This document shows positions 11,740 to 24,342 of a stretch of DNA of 64,000 bases, one piece after another. The notes beneath the pieces are model-generated. The model did no database searches. It was given only the letters and a program-made list of their open reading frames with translations, and was not told the DNA's origin. Source of the DNA: Eretmocerus hayati (Eukaryota; Arthropoda; Insecta; Hymenoptera; Aphelinidae). The stretch spans positions 35,108,714 through 35,172,713 of the forward strand of contig CM056743.1 of assembly GCA_029851415.1 (NCBI GenBank), in the 5' to 3' direction. The position numbers and the translations under genes are program-made. How positions within the stretch are numbered: the stretch's first letter is position 1; each line of letters begins with the position of its first letter.

Positions 11740-12850
11740 ACTCTTGTGATTGAGGGGGCGGTGGAAAAAGGGCGTAACTGCCATTATGCCCTTTTTCCGG
11801 ATGTCGCTTTTTTGAGCCCCTATACCAAGATCTACCACCCCCCCCCCCCCCAAAATCCGTTTTTCGTAAGACCCCAAAAGAGTCTGGCAGATAAAAGGGC
11901 GTAATTGCAATGATAGGTATTAAAAAGGCGTTACTGCTATGATAAGATGTTAAAAGGGGGTAACTGCTGTAATAACATTTCAAAAGCTTAATTTTTTGCT
12001 CAGCCTAACAGGGTTTGAAAAGAGGGCTTAAGTACCTGACTGCAAAGATTGAAAATGGGGTAATTACTCTGTAACAGGGCGTAAGTGAGGGCGGATCTGG
12101 TAAAAGGGCCTAGTTACCGAGGAAAACTTTTATAAAAATTCTCCAGAGCCTGTTAACGCTATTCCACCTGATATTACGATGAAAACATGTTGTTTCACCT
12201 TCAAATTGAGTGTTTTTACCCTTCCCTGGTGAAAAAAATTTCTCGTCATTTTCACACGGCTGATGGAAGCTTTTTGTGTCCATAGAACCGTGGAGCATGA
12301 ATCGAACCACCCCCTAGCAATCAGATATCTTCCAAAACATGCCCAGGAACACTCTCAAAAAATGGACTTGATCGCGAGATTCAATTCCACTTTTTGTGAG
12401 GAAGGAAGGCCGAAATTTGACCCTATATTCAGAAAAAGGGCGTAATTGCATTTTTTGAAATTGCTGAAAAAAAGCTCAATAGTATATTTCCGTACTGAGC
12501 GCGGTAGCCCATGTTGGGCACTAGGACAGTTTGTCTGTCGAGCGAAGCGAGCCAGACATGTCCTCCAGTGCTCAAAATGGGCCTGCAAGCGAAGTGCGGA
12601 TATATTTTTTCATTACGAGAACCCTAAAATCCCATTTAAACGTGGCATTTTTAGGTTAGAGTAATGAAAAATCAAATTTCATCCCCCGGCTCGGGTTGGG
12701 CTATTTTGAGAATGCTATCTTCTTCGGAATAAGTCAGCTCAACTCGTCCAATCATGTCTCTAGCGGTTTCTATTAAGCTTTCATTGATTTTCTCAAAATG
12801 ACCGTTTTGCAGTTACGCCCTTTTTCCATCCACAGCCTCAATTACGATGT
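11740..12850. repeat. Dispersed array of AAAGGGCGTAAYTGC motifs
   Basis: At least eight copies of a 14-15 nt motif related to AAAGGGCGTAACTGC occur over 1.1 kb. They lie near 11767, 11895, 11925, 11955, 12054, 12075 and 12436, with an inverted copy near 12812-12828. Spacing is irregular. A GC-rich palindromic insert (about 12483-12607) interrupts the block. The origin is unknown; it could be a decayed tandem repeat or an element with internal binding sites. Confidence 0.55.
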
Positions 12851-13759
12851 GTCAAATATACCACCGGGTTGGTCCATAGCTGATAAGATCCTAATTCTGA
12901 GATGTATTTTGATGAAAAAAAAAACCGTTCATTGCACGGTGATCACTAAGTTAGCATTTCGATTTTTACTTCATCCGTTCTCCCCGAGTTCTTTGTCGAA
13001 TTATCTTGAGCCATGGTTAGAATCGAGTTCGGCTTCTACAGCAGCATATACCTAATTATAATTTCGTTACATGGACGAATGATGATGAAAAAATTTTGTC
13101 GTTTCTGATACCCCCCCCCCCCTCCCCGGCACTTTGAATGAAATCCGACCGATGCCCATTAGAACCTGTTTGGGGATCGCTGATGAGGAGGATGAATTCA
13201 GATTTCCAAAATTCGAAATGGCAGATCCAAGATGGCGGCCAATAATTGAGAATTATTTAGATCCGGCTGAAAAACTTGATGGAAGGTTTTTGGAGTCGCC
13301 GTTCACAGAAATGAAGTCAGATTTCTAAAATTCTGAATAGTCGACCGAAGATGGCGGCCAACAGCGCGAGATTCTGCAGATTTCAGTGGAAAGTATTATG
13401 AAATTTTTTAGTCAAATTCAGAGAGTTGGAATTTCTTGATCACTACCTTAGATTTGCAGTTTGAATGTTTAAAATCTGATTCCGTGTATGTTATCAGTGA
13501 CCCCAAGTACTGAACTTCAGCCAATCCAAGGAACTTCGGATGTTTTGGCTACCATCTTGGACTCGTCATTTTGGACTATCAGGATTTAATTTCCTTTTCG
13601 TGACCAATGACCGCCGAAACCCCTATGGATCGACCCTCATGGAAATTGTTTTCTCCAAAAAGTGTCCGCCGCAAAGGGCTAAGAATTGCGTTAGAACGCT
13701 GTTGGGCATTCTACTTTGGATCGAGACCTGTGAAAATAGTTCGAGGCACGGTGAGCTAG

Positions 13760-15793
13760 AAGTGGTCATAGTTCACGCTGTCAATCACCATGGATTTTTT
13801 TGTGGGGAATGGTTCGTCATACCTTCCAGAATAATCCCCAACTTGAAGTGAAATTGTAATATTAACGCTTTGTGATTTTTTCTAATATTATTGATTTTCT
13901 ATCTGCTTCGTCGACTCTTTCGTTTCAAGAAATTACATATCTCCTCGGCATTATTCTAGATGACCTGCGAAGGCTAGACGCATTCAATACATTCGATTTC
14001 AGGCAAAAATCGGTGGGAAAAAGTTCTGAATAACCTTGGTTTTGTATAAGAATTCCAACATATGTACCCAAACTCAAGAATTATGAGAATTCTTCACATT
14101 GATCGCACTGGAATAATGATCCAACGCCCATGAATAAACTACTATAGTAATATAGCTTCAACGCCAAACTTTTGTTCCTTTCCTCCCTACCCTCTTTAGC
14201 GGTAGTGATGTTCTGTGATAGTTACGATACTCTACTAACATGTGCAAAGCTTTCGCGCGTCTCTTAGATTTCTCGGATTTCTTCGTTAGATTCGGCCCAC
14301 CTAATTGTACGATGTATAGCTATGCTTTGGTCAGTATTGTCACAACTGTTGATCAACGACTATCACTCTCTAGATAGTTGAAAGTATGAAGTTTTAGCGC
14401 GCAATCCGTGGAATCTGCTCACTCAAACTTCCCATCTACATGGAATAGATACAAAGTTCACGAGAATCATACCAGTTATGGTGAAGAGCTACCCCAAGTA
14501 TAGTATGCGAGTACACATGGCGGTAGTTGCAACAGTTCGGACATGATCCTCTACGCGGAAAGAATCATGACTCTTTCCGCGTAGATGATCATGTCCGAAA
14601 CGCAAGATCTCCGTCGTCAAACAACACAGAGCTCAGCAGACAGCATCAGAAATCGAATAGACGATTGCCGTCGAGTAAACCCTTTTGATCAAGGTTTTTT
14701 CGTCGCTTGTCACTATGCAGTTGGAGATGTTTAGTCTTGTTGACTCGTGATGTTTATTATGACGTGTTTCCAGCCAGCCTCTCGCCTTCATACTCGGGCT
14801 CGGGTGACTGTGATCTCCCGTTCTTATATACTCGCGTTCTTATGTGCCGGCAACCGTATTTAGATTTCACAAAAAGCATTCCTTGAGCATGGTTCCTGAT
14901 TATTATTGAATGGAGTAAATCTTTGCTCAAGCAAAACGTCTGTTCGGTCCGTGAATTTCTGATGCTGTCTACTACTGCCTGTTGTTGCTAATTGTTGCTC
15001 TCCGACGACGGAGAAGCCTGATCTGCCTGATGCGTATGCAGAAGCAGACAGGAGTTTCGTAGGTGCGTACACACACGCGCGCACACACCTAAATCTATAT
15101 CGCATGAGAACGACGAAAAGTTCCAGACATGAGCTACTATTCGGAAAGATTCAACGACCGCCAAGTGTACAATAACTGTCATATCTAGGTGATTCAAGTG
15201 TTAGGAGTACTCTCTTGAGTTATATAGAAAATGTTGGAAATCGGTGAGATCGAAGCAATACTGTACACTGTACCTCTGAAGAAGACCATTCCATCATTAT
15301 GTAGAAATGAGTCAAATGAAGTTCATAATATTCAAAAATGTATTCTAATTATACTCGACTGAATATATGGACGTATGCTGAACTCGTAATAGCCTCGTTC
15401 AATGTTCCACGGGTATTCTTCGTCCAATTTTCCTCATTGTAGAAAACTGGATCGCTGAATTTCATATTTCTCTGAAGTATATTCTATAGCAATGCAAGAG
15501 ATGAAGAATGATATTAGGAGCGAAATGAATAATGACTTCTGAGAATATGCTTTCGAGATCGCATGGCAATTATCTCGACTGAATTTTCTTCTATCAATTC
15601 TGGGGAGACTTGTAATCGAAGGAGCAGGTTCTCTGAATCTTTATTCACTAAATATTCGAGAAAATCGAAGAGCGCTAATATTACGATTTCACTCGGAGTG
15701 GGGGGGGGGGAGGGTCGTTCTGGAAGGTATCATGGACCATCTACCACCATAAAATCCATGGTGAATGTTAGCGTGAACTATGACCACTTTTAA
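13760..15793. repeat. Long-range inverted repeat pair (~75 bp arms)
   Basis: The segment at 13760-13832 (GTGGTCATAGTTCACGCTGT onward) recurs inverted at about 15720-15793 with roughly 80-85% identity by eye. It encloses 1.9 kb with no gene recognised. The arms could be the ends of a degraded transposon or two solo copies of a repeat in opposite orientation. Homopurine G/C runs lie outside or beside each arm (13111-13125, 15702-15714). Confidence 0.5.
14536..14599. ncRNA. Near-perfect 64-nt hairpin (small-RNA-precursor-like or MITE remnant)
   Basis: TTCGGACATGATC...CTACGCGGAAAGA pairs with TCTTTCCGCGTAG...GATCATGTCCGAA. This gives a 28-bp stem with one 2-nt internal mismatch and an 8-nt loop (ATCATGAC). 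The size and shape resemble a pre-miRNA or a siRNA-generating hairpin, but a short MITE remnant would look the same. It lies inside the receptor intron. No transcript evidence is available. Confidence 0.4.
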
Positions 15794-16180
15794 CCCATCG
15801 TGGCGAAAGTAATTTTTTCTGTCATTCCCTGAGTATACTAGCATTATTGGCTCTCTCCTGATAGTTGGTTCAGCTTGTGAATGTCTTTGACAAAGGCCCC
15901 TGACATGCGTTTGTAGCTAAAACATGGTGTTGCAGAATGATGGATAATCAATGATCAATAGATGGTATCAACAAGAGGTTTCTTATAAAGTTTGTAAAGA
16001 TGACAATTTGTGAAACTGCTGCTGGCTGAGCTTTATGGCGCCCTAACAGCTCGGCCAGCCTCGCACTCATCAACCTGTCTATCCACCTGCCCGGTCATCA
16101 ACCTACCGAATCTTCGGTGCACCAAGCCATAACTAACATGCCGACGTACTATTGTTTAGCCAGTCCATCAGCCCAGCCCA

Positions 16181-16955
16181 GCCTAGATCAGAACGTCCCA
16201 GATCAATCCAGATCAATGTGGAACACTTCAAACCGTTTCAAATCATTCGAGACCACTCCAAACCATACCGGACCGTTCCAGACCATTCCAGATCTAACGA
16301 GACCCATCCAGATTGTCTGAGACCAGACCAGGCCATCTCAGTCCATCTTGGGTTGTACCAGATACTTTCAGACTATTTTTAGATTGTACCAGACGTCTTA
16401 GATCGTACGAAATAATCTTGAATCGTATCCGAACATTTGAAACCATTCCAGAGCATACCAGAACGCTCCAGATTGGACCAGACCATCCCAAATTATTTTA
16501 GACTATTCGAGACCATTTAATATTGTTTCAGATCTTCCCACCTCGTGATAGAATGTCTCAGATCCTACTAAACCGTTCCAGATCGTCCAAGACCGTCCCA
16601 GACCATTCCACCATGGGGAATCGGAACAAAATCTTGGTATGTAGCAGCTACAATCATGGCCATTGCTGATTACCAAGAATTCCCCTCGATTCCTCACTGG
16701 GACGCCACATACACCAAAACGTCCCAAATTATGCCCGTCCATTCCAGACCACCTCCAACGGTCCCAGATCAGACCACATGATTCTAGACCACCTAGACGA
16801 CTTCAGACCACTCCCGGTTGTTTCCAACCATACGAGACCATTTTAGACCGTTCCAGGTCGGAACAGACCGACCCAAACCAATCCAGACTATTCCACATCG
16901 TTCCAGCCCGTGATTGAACACCCCAGATCCTACTAGACCGTTTCGGATCATTCCG
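16181..16955. repeat. Degenerate satellite with strict 10-bp period
   Basis: About 70 units of a decamer close to GACCATTCCA run through 16181-16615 and 16695-16955, separated by about 80 bp of non-repeat DNA. The 10-bp register is held with very few slips. A higher-order copy is visible: the segment near 16520-16610 resembles 16885-16950, including GTGAT.GAA and CAGATCCTACTA. Several open frames here are repeat translation. The array lies within the octopamine receptor intron. Confidence 0.85.
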
Positions 16956-18036
16956 ATAAAAAATCATATGGAAATTGCGGGTTAAAAAGACCTTACTCGT
17001 AAGCGGTTGCGCATGAGCGACTTTAATATATACGGAAGATCAAAATTCTCAATCTCCAAGCCACTTAGGCTAGGCGTCGTCGGGGGCTAACCTGACAGAT
17101 CCTTTCATTCCCTCTGAAGAGCCGAATCTGTCGAAGAAAGGTGAAACGCACCAACACCCAGCGTAGAATTAAATTCTTTCGAATGTTCTCATTCAAAATT
17201 ATTCTTTTCCATCAACACCCTTCAAGTTGCAACCTCGAATTGGAGGTGCCTTGAAGGTACAAGGTTCGAAGCGGAGTAACCCGATATCGAGCTATGTAGA
17301 CGGGCTCATTCGATTGGAAATTTCAATACACAAGCGGGATGCTATATGATTTTGGTTCATGTATTGCATTCCCGTTTTTTCTTGTTCCCTAGGGAACAGA
17401 ATGTTATGAGATTTTGTTTGGCTTCATGAAGTGAGATTTGGGAGGCGGGAAGCTAGCTGGGAAACTTATCCAATTCCAATAGAAGCGTATAAAGAATGAT
17501 TCCGCTCTCAGAATCATTGCATGTACCCGCAACCTGAAAGTACGCCGGTGCGTGTCGGGTTGCGGTTTTGCGGTGGCTCCGGACTGGCCTTAATTATTTT
17601 AATGTTATCTCAACATCACGCATCTCAAAGTCGAGCACCATTAACTTCATAGCTACAGATAGCTTTTCTTAGTATTCCGTCACGCTGCTCCATCTTTTTA
17701 CACTTTCCGAAAAAAGTTCAGAATCTTCCCATAAATTGCGTTATTCATGAATTTGCAGTTATCAGTCTTCAATTCAGTCGGCGTTTTGATTTCAAATTCT
17801 GCCATGTGACTGATCGGAATTGAGACAACATTTCCCTCTAAGAATGCAATGAATGTGATGAAATGCCTGAAAATTGGAGTCGCTCTTCAGAAAACAATGA
17901 ATAAAGTTATTGAGGCGATGCGACCATGGAACTTGAAAACACATCTCACATAGGAACTACGATGAATGAGAGTTCCACACGAGTTGTCGAATCATTGTTA
18001 TTGCCCATTTTGTGTTTGACATTCCGTTATTCCGAC

Positions 18037-18406
18037 CAAATCGCAAGAGAATCATATATAAAAATGTGGAGAACGCGATTGCGGGAACCTCCTAACCTAT
18101 AAAATGAGCACATTTTCATTCTCATTTTTCTCCAATTCTCTTGCGATTTGGGCTTGATGATGAGTAGACGAATCTAAGTTGGATGATGAAAAATATTTGT
18201 TCACTCACCGTTTAGCTCAAATCGCAAGTTAATCGGAGGAGAATGGGAATGATTTTCAGCGTGCACGCTGAACTTTGATCACAAAAATCTCAAAATCTTC
18301 TTTAATTTGGGCTGAACGACGAGTTATTCAGGCTTTATAATCATCTAACTTGGCCTGGATAACTCTTCGTTCAGCCCAAATTGGGAAAGATTTTGAGATT
18401 TTTGTG
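18037..18406. repeat. Two adjacent hairpin MITEs
   Basis: First hairpin: CCAAATCGCAAGAGAATCA near 18037 is inverted as CCAATTCTCTTGCGATTTGG near 18131-18150. Second hairpin: 18280-18333 is inverted at 18353-18406, with CACAAAAATCTCAAAATCTT at the outer end and a ~20-nt loop. The second hairpin is related to sequence at 52065-52160 (same GAGTTATCCAGGC core). Both are non-coding intronic insertions. Confidence 0.65.
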
Positions 18407-19124
18407 AACTAAATTGGGCCTGTTTTTTGGGTTGGGAAGTACCCGCCGGCAAGTTATTCACGTTAATCTCTGATGCTCTGGTGATCAATGACAAATGGCA
18501 AGTCATCCACCGCAATTCAGATGATAATACGTAGTGGACAACTCGTGTCAAATTTCATACTATCGAGATGTTGAGTTACATGTAAGTGAAAAACAATTTC
18601 TCGGTTGCAGGGCGACCGCATCGCCTTAAGATAAGTTGAAATTTCAATGAACCAGTTGTTAAGCAAATGCAAGAGTAATGAATTTTCGAGAATATCATTC
18701 ATGAGAGTTATTAGACCATGGTTCAACCACCAGTTTCCCAAAATAGACGCCATGTCGTTACACTTTCAAAGGTTACCCAGGTTTCAAAGCTCAGATAATA
18801 TCGGTAACTTGGCGCTCATCAGTCTCAATTCGATCACGACGCGCTTCCGAAATCCACCACGAAGTAGCAGAATAGTTCGCTAAGTTGATTTTGCTATGTG
18901 AGTTATGCATATTCATTGAGCTGCTTGAGATATAATTTCACTATGTAAATTCCATTTTGCACGGCTCGAGGGTTTCCATACAGAGACGAATGGAGTTTTT
19001 CATTTGATTCTATTCGTTCATACAAAGAAAATTAAATTTGCCGTCTTTCTGCGAGAACTAAAACACCATGAGGCTAATCAAGCTTGCAAGCGAGACAAAT
19101 TAGATAATTAGCGAGAGGTTTTAC

Positions 19125-19316
19125 CTGAGCTTTTATGTTTCGTTTGCCGACTTTCATCACTCGAGGCTTCTCTTCCGTTGTCGTCGTCGTCGTTGTCGTC
19201 ATCGTCGTCCCCTGAGGCAACTCTCGAAGCGAAACTGCATCTCCCGTTACTTGACTTTCGCAACTACTACGTCGACTTGGCCTTCTCGAGCTTCCCGCCC
19301 TGCTGACGTTTCCAAC
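19125..19316 (-). CDS. Oamb: Octopamine receptor exon: distal third intracellular loop
   Basis: A 64-codon exon in phase 0 at both ends (acceptor CTTACAG|GTT, donor GCTCAG|GTAAAA). It reads VGNVSRAGSSRRPSRRSS, then a Thr run made of ACG/ACA/ACC codons, and ends EEKPRVMKVGKRNIKAQ. That end is the conserved membrane-proximal part of the loop leading into TM6 and joins directly to [13 protein letters not shown] of the next exon. The Arg/Ser clusters are typical kinase sites. The poly-Thr tract is a codon-repeat expansion likely to vary between species. Confidence 0.9.
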
Positions 19317-19714
19317 CTGTAAGACCATCAAAGTAATTCATGTATGAGATCTAGCTTGTTCGAGCTATTACTTCATTGCTGTACAAATTTTCATTGCTCA
19401 TGAGATGTATCGAAAAAACGACCGACTTGCTAATTTTTCCAAGGATGCAGTGGAGTTTTATTCTACCACAGACTCGAGCCTGCGTGTAGCCGTGGCTTAG
19501 TGATGTACAGTTTTCAACAGCAAAAGTTGCAAGTGTCGCAGGTTATCATCCTCTCATTGATGCATTCAAATCATTCAAGCTAAAGATCATTTTGAATAGT
19601 CCAAAAAATGACGGTAAGAGTTCAAGTACCTATCTCAATTTGAAAATATTCAGAATTCGGAATTTGATGTGTACAATGATTATATGAGCGTGAGTATTTC
19701 TATTATAGGCTCAC
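19317..19714 (-). other. Octopamine receptor intron (within third loop)
   Basis: A 398-nt intron with donor AAG|GTGAGC at 19714 and acceptor CTTACAG at 19317. Nothing else was recognised in it. Confidence 0.85.
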
Positions 19715-20033
19715 CTTGAGCTGCGACTGCTTTGATCCAGTACATATCTGACTCTGGGTTTGTCCATTGCCATAATGCACTGAGACTTGCGATCCCTTAG
19801 AAGGGGTGCGTTCAAGTGTATTGTTGCATTTGGTGCTCAGGGTCTCACTGCTCGGATACGACACCGAGATTTTAATTCGCTCACGTTTTGACGGGCTGCG
19901 CGAATTATCAGCACCTGATGTGGAACCACTACTGGCACCCGTAGTCCCACTCGATCTAGGCCCACCGTTGCTACCATTCTGTTCGCTCGAACGACCTCGG
20001 TGTATCCTCAGCGTTAACCGTTGCTCGTCGAAC
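19715..20033 (-). CDS. Oamb: Octopamine receptor exon: proximal third intracellular loop
   Basis: The acceptor AACAG|G supplies one base of a split Arg codon. The exon then reads FDEQRLTLRIHRGRSSEQNG, a Ser/Gly/Thr-rich low-complexity loop, SPSKRERIKISVSYPSSET and ends KQSQLK before AAG|GTGAGC. It is 319 nt, entering after two codon bases and leaving in phase 0, in register with the next exon. The long, poorly ordered loop is normal for OAMB-type receptors. Upstream exons encoding TM1-TM5 were not found between here and 64000. They are either outside the window or in exons too small to see. Confidence 0.88.
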
Positions 20034-23000
20034 CTGTTCAAATCACATGAAAATTGTCTGTTTCAAACATGTTCTCAATCGACCAAAGTCATAGAAATCA
20101 TTAATCTTGGAAACTTGAGAATTAGAAGTGAGAGTGAGGTTGGAATTGTCCATTTGCCAGATCATCTTTCATTCCAGAATTTCCTTAAGAACTGATGATC
20201 GATCCGCCGAATAGCTTATACAAGTAACTCCAGCTAGTACATTCTGCCCTCTCTACTTGAGTCGTGTTTGAGGTACATCCACGTCTTTCAATTAATACTT
20301 TGATGGTATGTTTAGTTAGGAATGAAATAGAAGAGATGTTTTTTGGAATTTTCTATCATCATTGATGGTTTTGAAAAAGCTCATGAAATAGTCCCAAAAT
20401 TTTTTTCAACCAATTAAAGCTTGAGTTTGACGCAAGAACCAATCTCATTCGTCTTTAAATGACTACTTTTCCATTGCAGTTTGCCGGTAAGATCAGAACA
20501 ATCACGATCAAGGATGAATTGAAACTTTGATCAATCTAGAGGAATACGATTTGTCATGCGTACAGGGTGGCCATGTAGGAATCATCCACACAGTTGAGTT
20601 ATTATTTAGGATTGACAATTTGAAAAGTTGTGAAGCATGGGGAATAGTGGATTGGATAGCAACATAGCTGATTTCGAACTCTCATGAGATCATCTGAGGA
20701 AGTTTCAGGAAAATTCTCCATTTATGGAAAAAGACCAAGTAACACAAGTGGGATTTTTCAGTATGCTTAACGAGTGGGAGACAGAATCGACGACTTTTCC
20801 ACCCATTATTCTTCAATCCACACCCCCGATAGGACGCAGCCTCTTCACAGAGTTCTGACGCAGAAGTACGCAGCTCTGTATACTCTTAATGAATAAAACC
20901 GGAGGTGAGAGTGAATTAATCGGTAGTCCGTTGTTAGCCTTTGCAGCTAGAAACTCAAACGAAAAGCTAGCAGACTTCATCATCCACCCACAGTACACTC
21001 GTACTCTACACATTTTGCGTTGAATTATAATCAATACGTTGCTACGAGTTTTGAAGAAACTTGGTATAGACCAGCTCTCGCCGAGTGGGAAGTATATTCA
21101 TCGAATTTGAGAACTCTGTTCTCCCAGCTCAGTTTTGTTTCAGAATACGACCAGTCACTTTTGTAACTCAATTAACTCGAAATTTCAACAATATCGTGAA
21201 ACATGAAGCTAGCCTAAGTTGCGTTGCCTCTCATCTTTGAAACGACAACGCAGAGTTGCACTAACCGTAATTGAAGAGAGTTTCTACGAATGAATCGAGG
21301 GCACAAGTGAAGTTCATTTCTGTTTCAATTGGATAGTCTATTCAACGACTATTGTAGAGTATCATTACAATTTTAATGAAGATAGTTAATGAGAAAAGCT
21401 ATCTGAAGTTACCCATTCTTATCTCTGTGAGTGGATTGGAAATATGAACCAACTCGAATTGAAAGGCTTCAATCAAATTGATGGATTATATGGTGAACTA
21501 GAATTCCTCCAACATTCTAGTAATACAGCTGAATAACTTTCAAACCTCGTGGATCCGATGTCACGAATCGATCGAATCTGCGAGACTGCATTCACTGACA
21601 TTCTATTACACTTCCATTTTTTTTGTACTTGGTGGATACTCCAAATTAGATCAGGCGTTCACTTTTCGCTTGAATTTTTGATAGATTTTTCGATAGTATA
21701 GTATAGAAAATTTAATCGAGGAATCTCTGTATAGTGCTTTGTGAATTTTGTATAGTGGGTTACTGTTTATCAGAACCTTGTGAATCGGAATACATCGCAT
21801 TGAAATCAATGTGACGGAACAATCTGTATACCGATCCCAAGTACTGAGGTCTGAGTTATGAATCTCATCTTTCATCCTTCTTCGCATGCAGACCCCAATT
21901 TGGAAAGCAACCAACAGTCCCAACAACTATATATAACATCTATTCCTCAACTCCTGCTTGTGTGTGATATTCTTATTTTTCTCAAAGTAACACAAAGCAA
22001 AGCATGCTGCGGTCAAAAACCCCTATAAATTTCACCCGTAATGTACAACTCTCCCTGTGAATTATTTTAAATCACACCTTGTGTATGTCCGTATATACGT
22101 GGGTCTATCGACAGTTTCATACTCCCAATATTTTCTCTTCCACGTCAAATTAATTACCTGAAATTCAATCCAATCTTCAGACCATGTTGGTCCAAACATT
22201 CCGGCATCCATGACTCTCAATATGAGTTGTCGAATATTCCTTCCTAAGTATTTCTCTATCGTTTTAAACATATTGGTCAATACGGAATTTTGATTATCAC
22301 TTCCATTCTTCTCAAAATTTTTTTTCCATTTTCCTTCCTAATATATCACTGAAGAACTCGTAGACACTTTCATCGATCTCTTTGAAATTTTGAGGCATTA
22401 TTCAACGTTCTTGTGCAATGAGCCCAGTCTTTTTTGAGTCATACCCACCGATTTATGATGGCTCTAGGGACGTTTTCAACTTGAATTTTGATTTTTTTTC
22501 TCATTTCTAATTCGCAATTCTTTCTCCAGATCTCGAGAACGTGGCCACCAATCTGTATCGATTTCTCAGGGATGGCTCCTAATCATATAACGATGCACTC
22601 AGTCAATTTTCAGTTCCACATATTAAAACTTTTCCATCAAATATAAGCCCAAATATCAACAATTGGCAAAAATTCTCAAATTAAGTTTGGCCAAAAGCTC
22701 TAGCGTCCAAGCTTCGCAACATAAATCTACCGAGATTGTTTTCACAAAGTTTTTCATCATTCTGGAGACATTGGTTATAACCGAATTTTGATTAACATTC
22801 CCATTTTGCGAAAACTGATTCTCATCTATATTTCTATGGCATTCGGAAACTTGCCCACACTTCCACTGATCTCTTTAAAATTTTAACACATTTCTCAACT
22901 CCCTTTTGCGATGGGCTCACTCATTTTTAAGCGGCATTCTTTGATCCATTCTGACCCCCAGGAAATTATTCAACTTGAAAGATAAATTATAACATCACGC

Positions 23001-24342
23001 GTAAATACAGCATTCGTAAGTGGTATATGGAAAGTAACTGGATGGTGTTTTTTTTCTTCTCTTTTTTTTTGATAATAGGAATGATTTAGAAAGTATTTTA
23101 TAAGAAAAAAATATTTTTGGTGGATGCTGAACATTTTATTTTGTGATTGAGAATTTTTATCTTATCGACGAGTGTTTATTTTAGTTATGAACATTGATTA
23201 AGAAAAGTTGAAGGGTTCTCGAGTGAATGACAATAACAGAGGAAGGTTTCCATGATTTTCAATGTTTGCATCATCGGCAGGAATTGAGAAAGCATTCCGC
23301 AAATGGCTTTTTGCAGTGTATTTAGTTTCAATTGGGGTCAGTTCTGATCTCAACATGTTTGATCCAGGGTACATGTAGGACCATGTGCCCTGGATACACT
23401 GACACTACTCCAGTATTATTGGGAGCCACTTGTAATCACGCAACGATCCCTCAGGTTTCAACATTTATTTATATAGACAACTGTTTCATGAAAAATAATT
23501 GTTTTTTCAAAGACCCATGAGACAGAATGAAAGTTCATCATATTATTTGTAAGTTATGTTTAGATCATATAAATATTCGTTTGCACCATCTTTGCTGCAA
23601 ATAAAAGATCAAACAAGATCAAGCGAAAGAGTCGGAATACATGAATGCCTCACTTTTGAATCAGTCAAATCACGATGAAGCTATGATGATTATACAGAAA
23701 TTGATGTTCCTGATCACTATATTCATGGTATCCGATTTATGGCGTAAAAAGATTCATAGATGATACAATTTTCTCGAAAATTGTGATTTCAATCTCCGAA
23801 TTCTTTTAATTGCAGACAAATCTGATAGTATCAATTCATGCTCGTTACATAAAATAGAACAAAGCCGCAATTACAGTAATCTGCTTCGAGTGATTTGAGC
23901 TGCAACTATAGCTATTATTCTTAACCCTTAGAGTAGGTACTGGCATTTCAGAAATTCAGAATGCGCCAAATTCCCTAATAGAAATGCCTTCATCACACGT
24001 ACGTACATATATAATCAGTATAATCAGATACGGGAATTGAAGGTCTTTCAAAGACAAAAAAGATGTGATCAATTGCAGTATTAAATTTTTCTTGATTTTG
24101 ATGCGGTCACCTGCCAAAGATCAGAAGAAAATTGGCCCGTCTTTGGTGTTATACATTTGCCGATATAGAAATACGTGGGCTTCAAAAACGGAAGATCTTC
24201 ATCTTTGCCAAACAAAAGAACGTATCTGTGGCATTGGGAAGTTCCCAGTTCTAGTTGAATGGTCGAGCCTTGAAGCCATGATGCCACACACCTAATAACA
24301 TCAGGGTACGATAGTGCTCATAAAAATGTCTCGAGAATCCGT
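20034..24342. other. Receptor upstream intron or intergenic DNA
   Basis: A 4.3 kb stretch without recognised coding sequence. Minus-strand frames were checked for GPCR signatures (DRY-like, TM1-TM5 motifs) and none were seen. If the receptor's 5' exons lie beyond 64 kb, this and everything to the right is intronic to it. Confidence 0.45.

Larger units (their letters stand above)
10210..19124 (-). other. Large octopamine receptor intron
   Basis: An 8.9 kb intron (donor CAG|GTAAAA at 19124, acceptor TTACAG at 10211-10210). It holds only repeats: an inverted-repeat element at 10.5 kb, the GGGCGTAA motif array, a long inverted pair at 13.76/15.79 kb, a 64-nt hairpin, the decamer satellite and two hairpins at 18 kb. 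No second TM6-TM7 exon was seen, so the alternative 3' exon set known for Drosophila OAMB is not evident here. Confidence 0.7.

Noticed and set aside
16117..16917. Several open frames on both strands
   Set aside because: They are translations of the 10-bp-period satellite; the repetitive Pro/Asp/Ser pattern follows the repeat.
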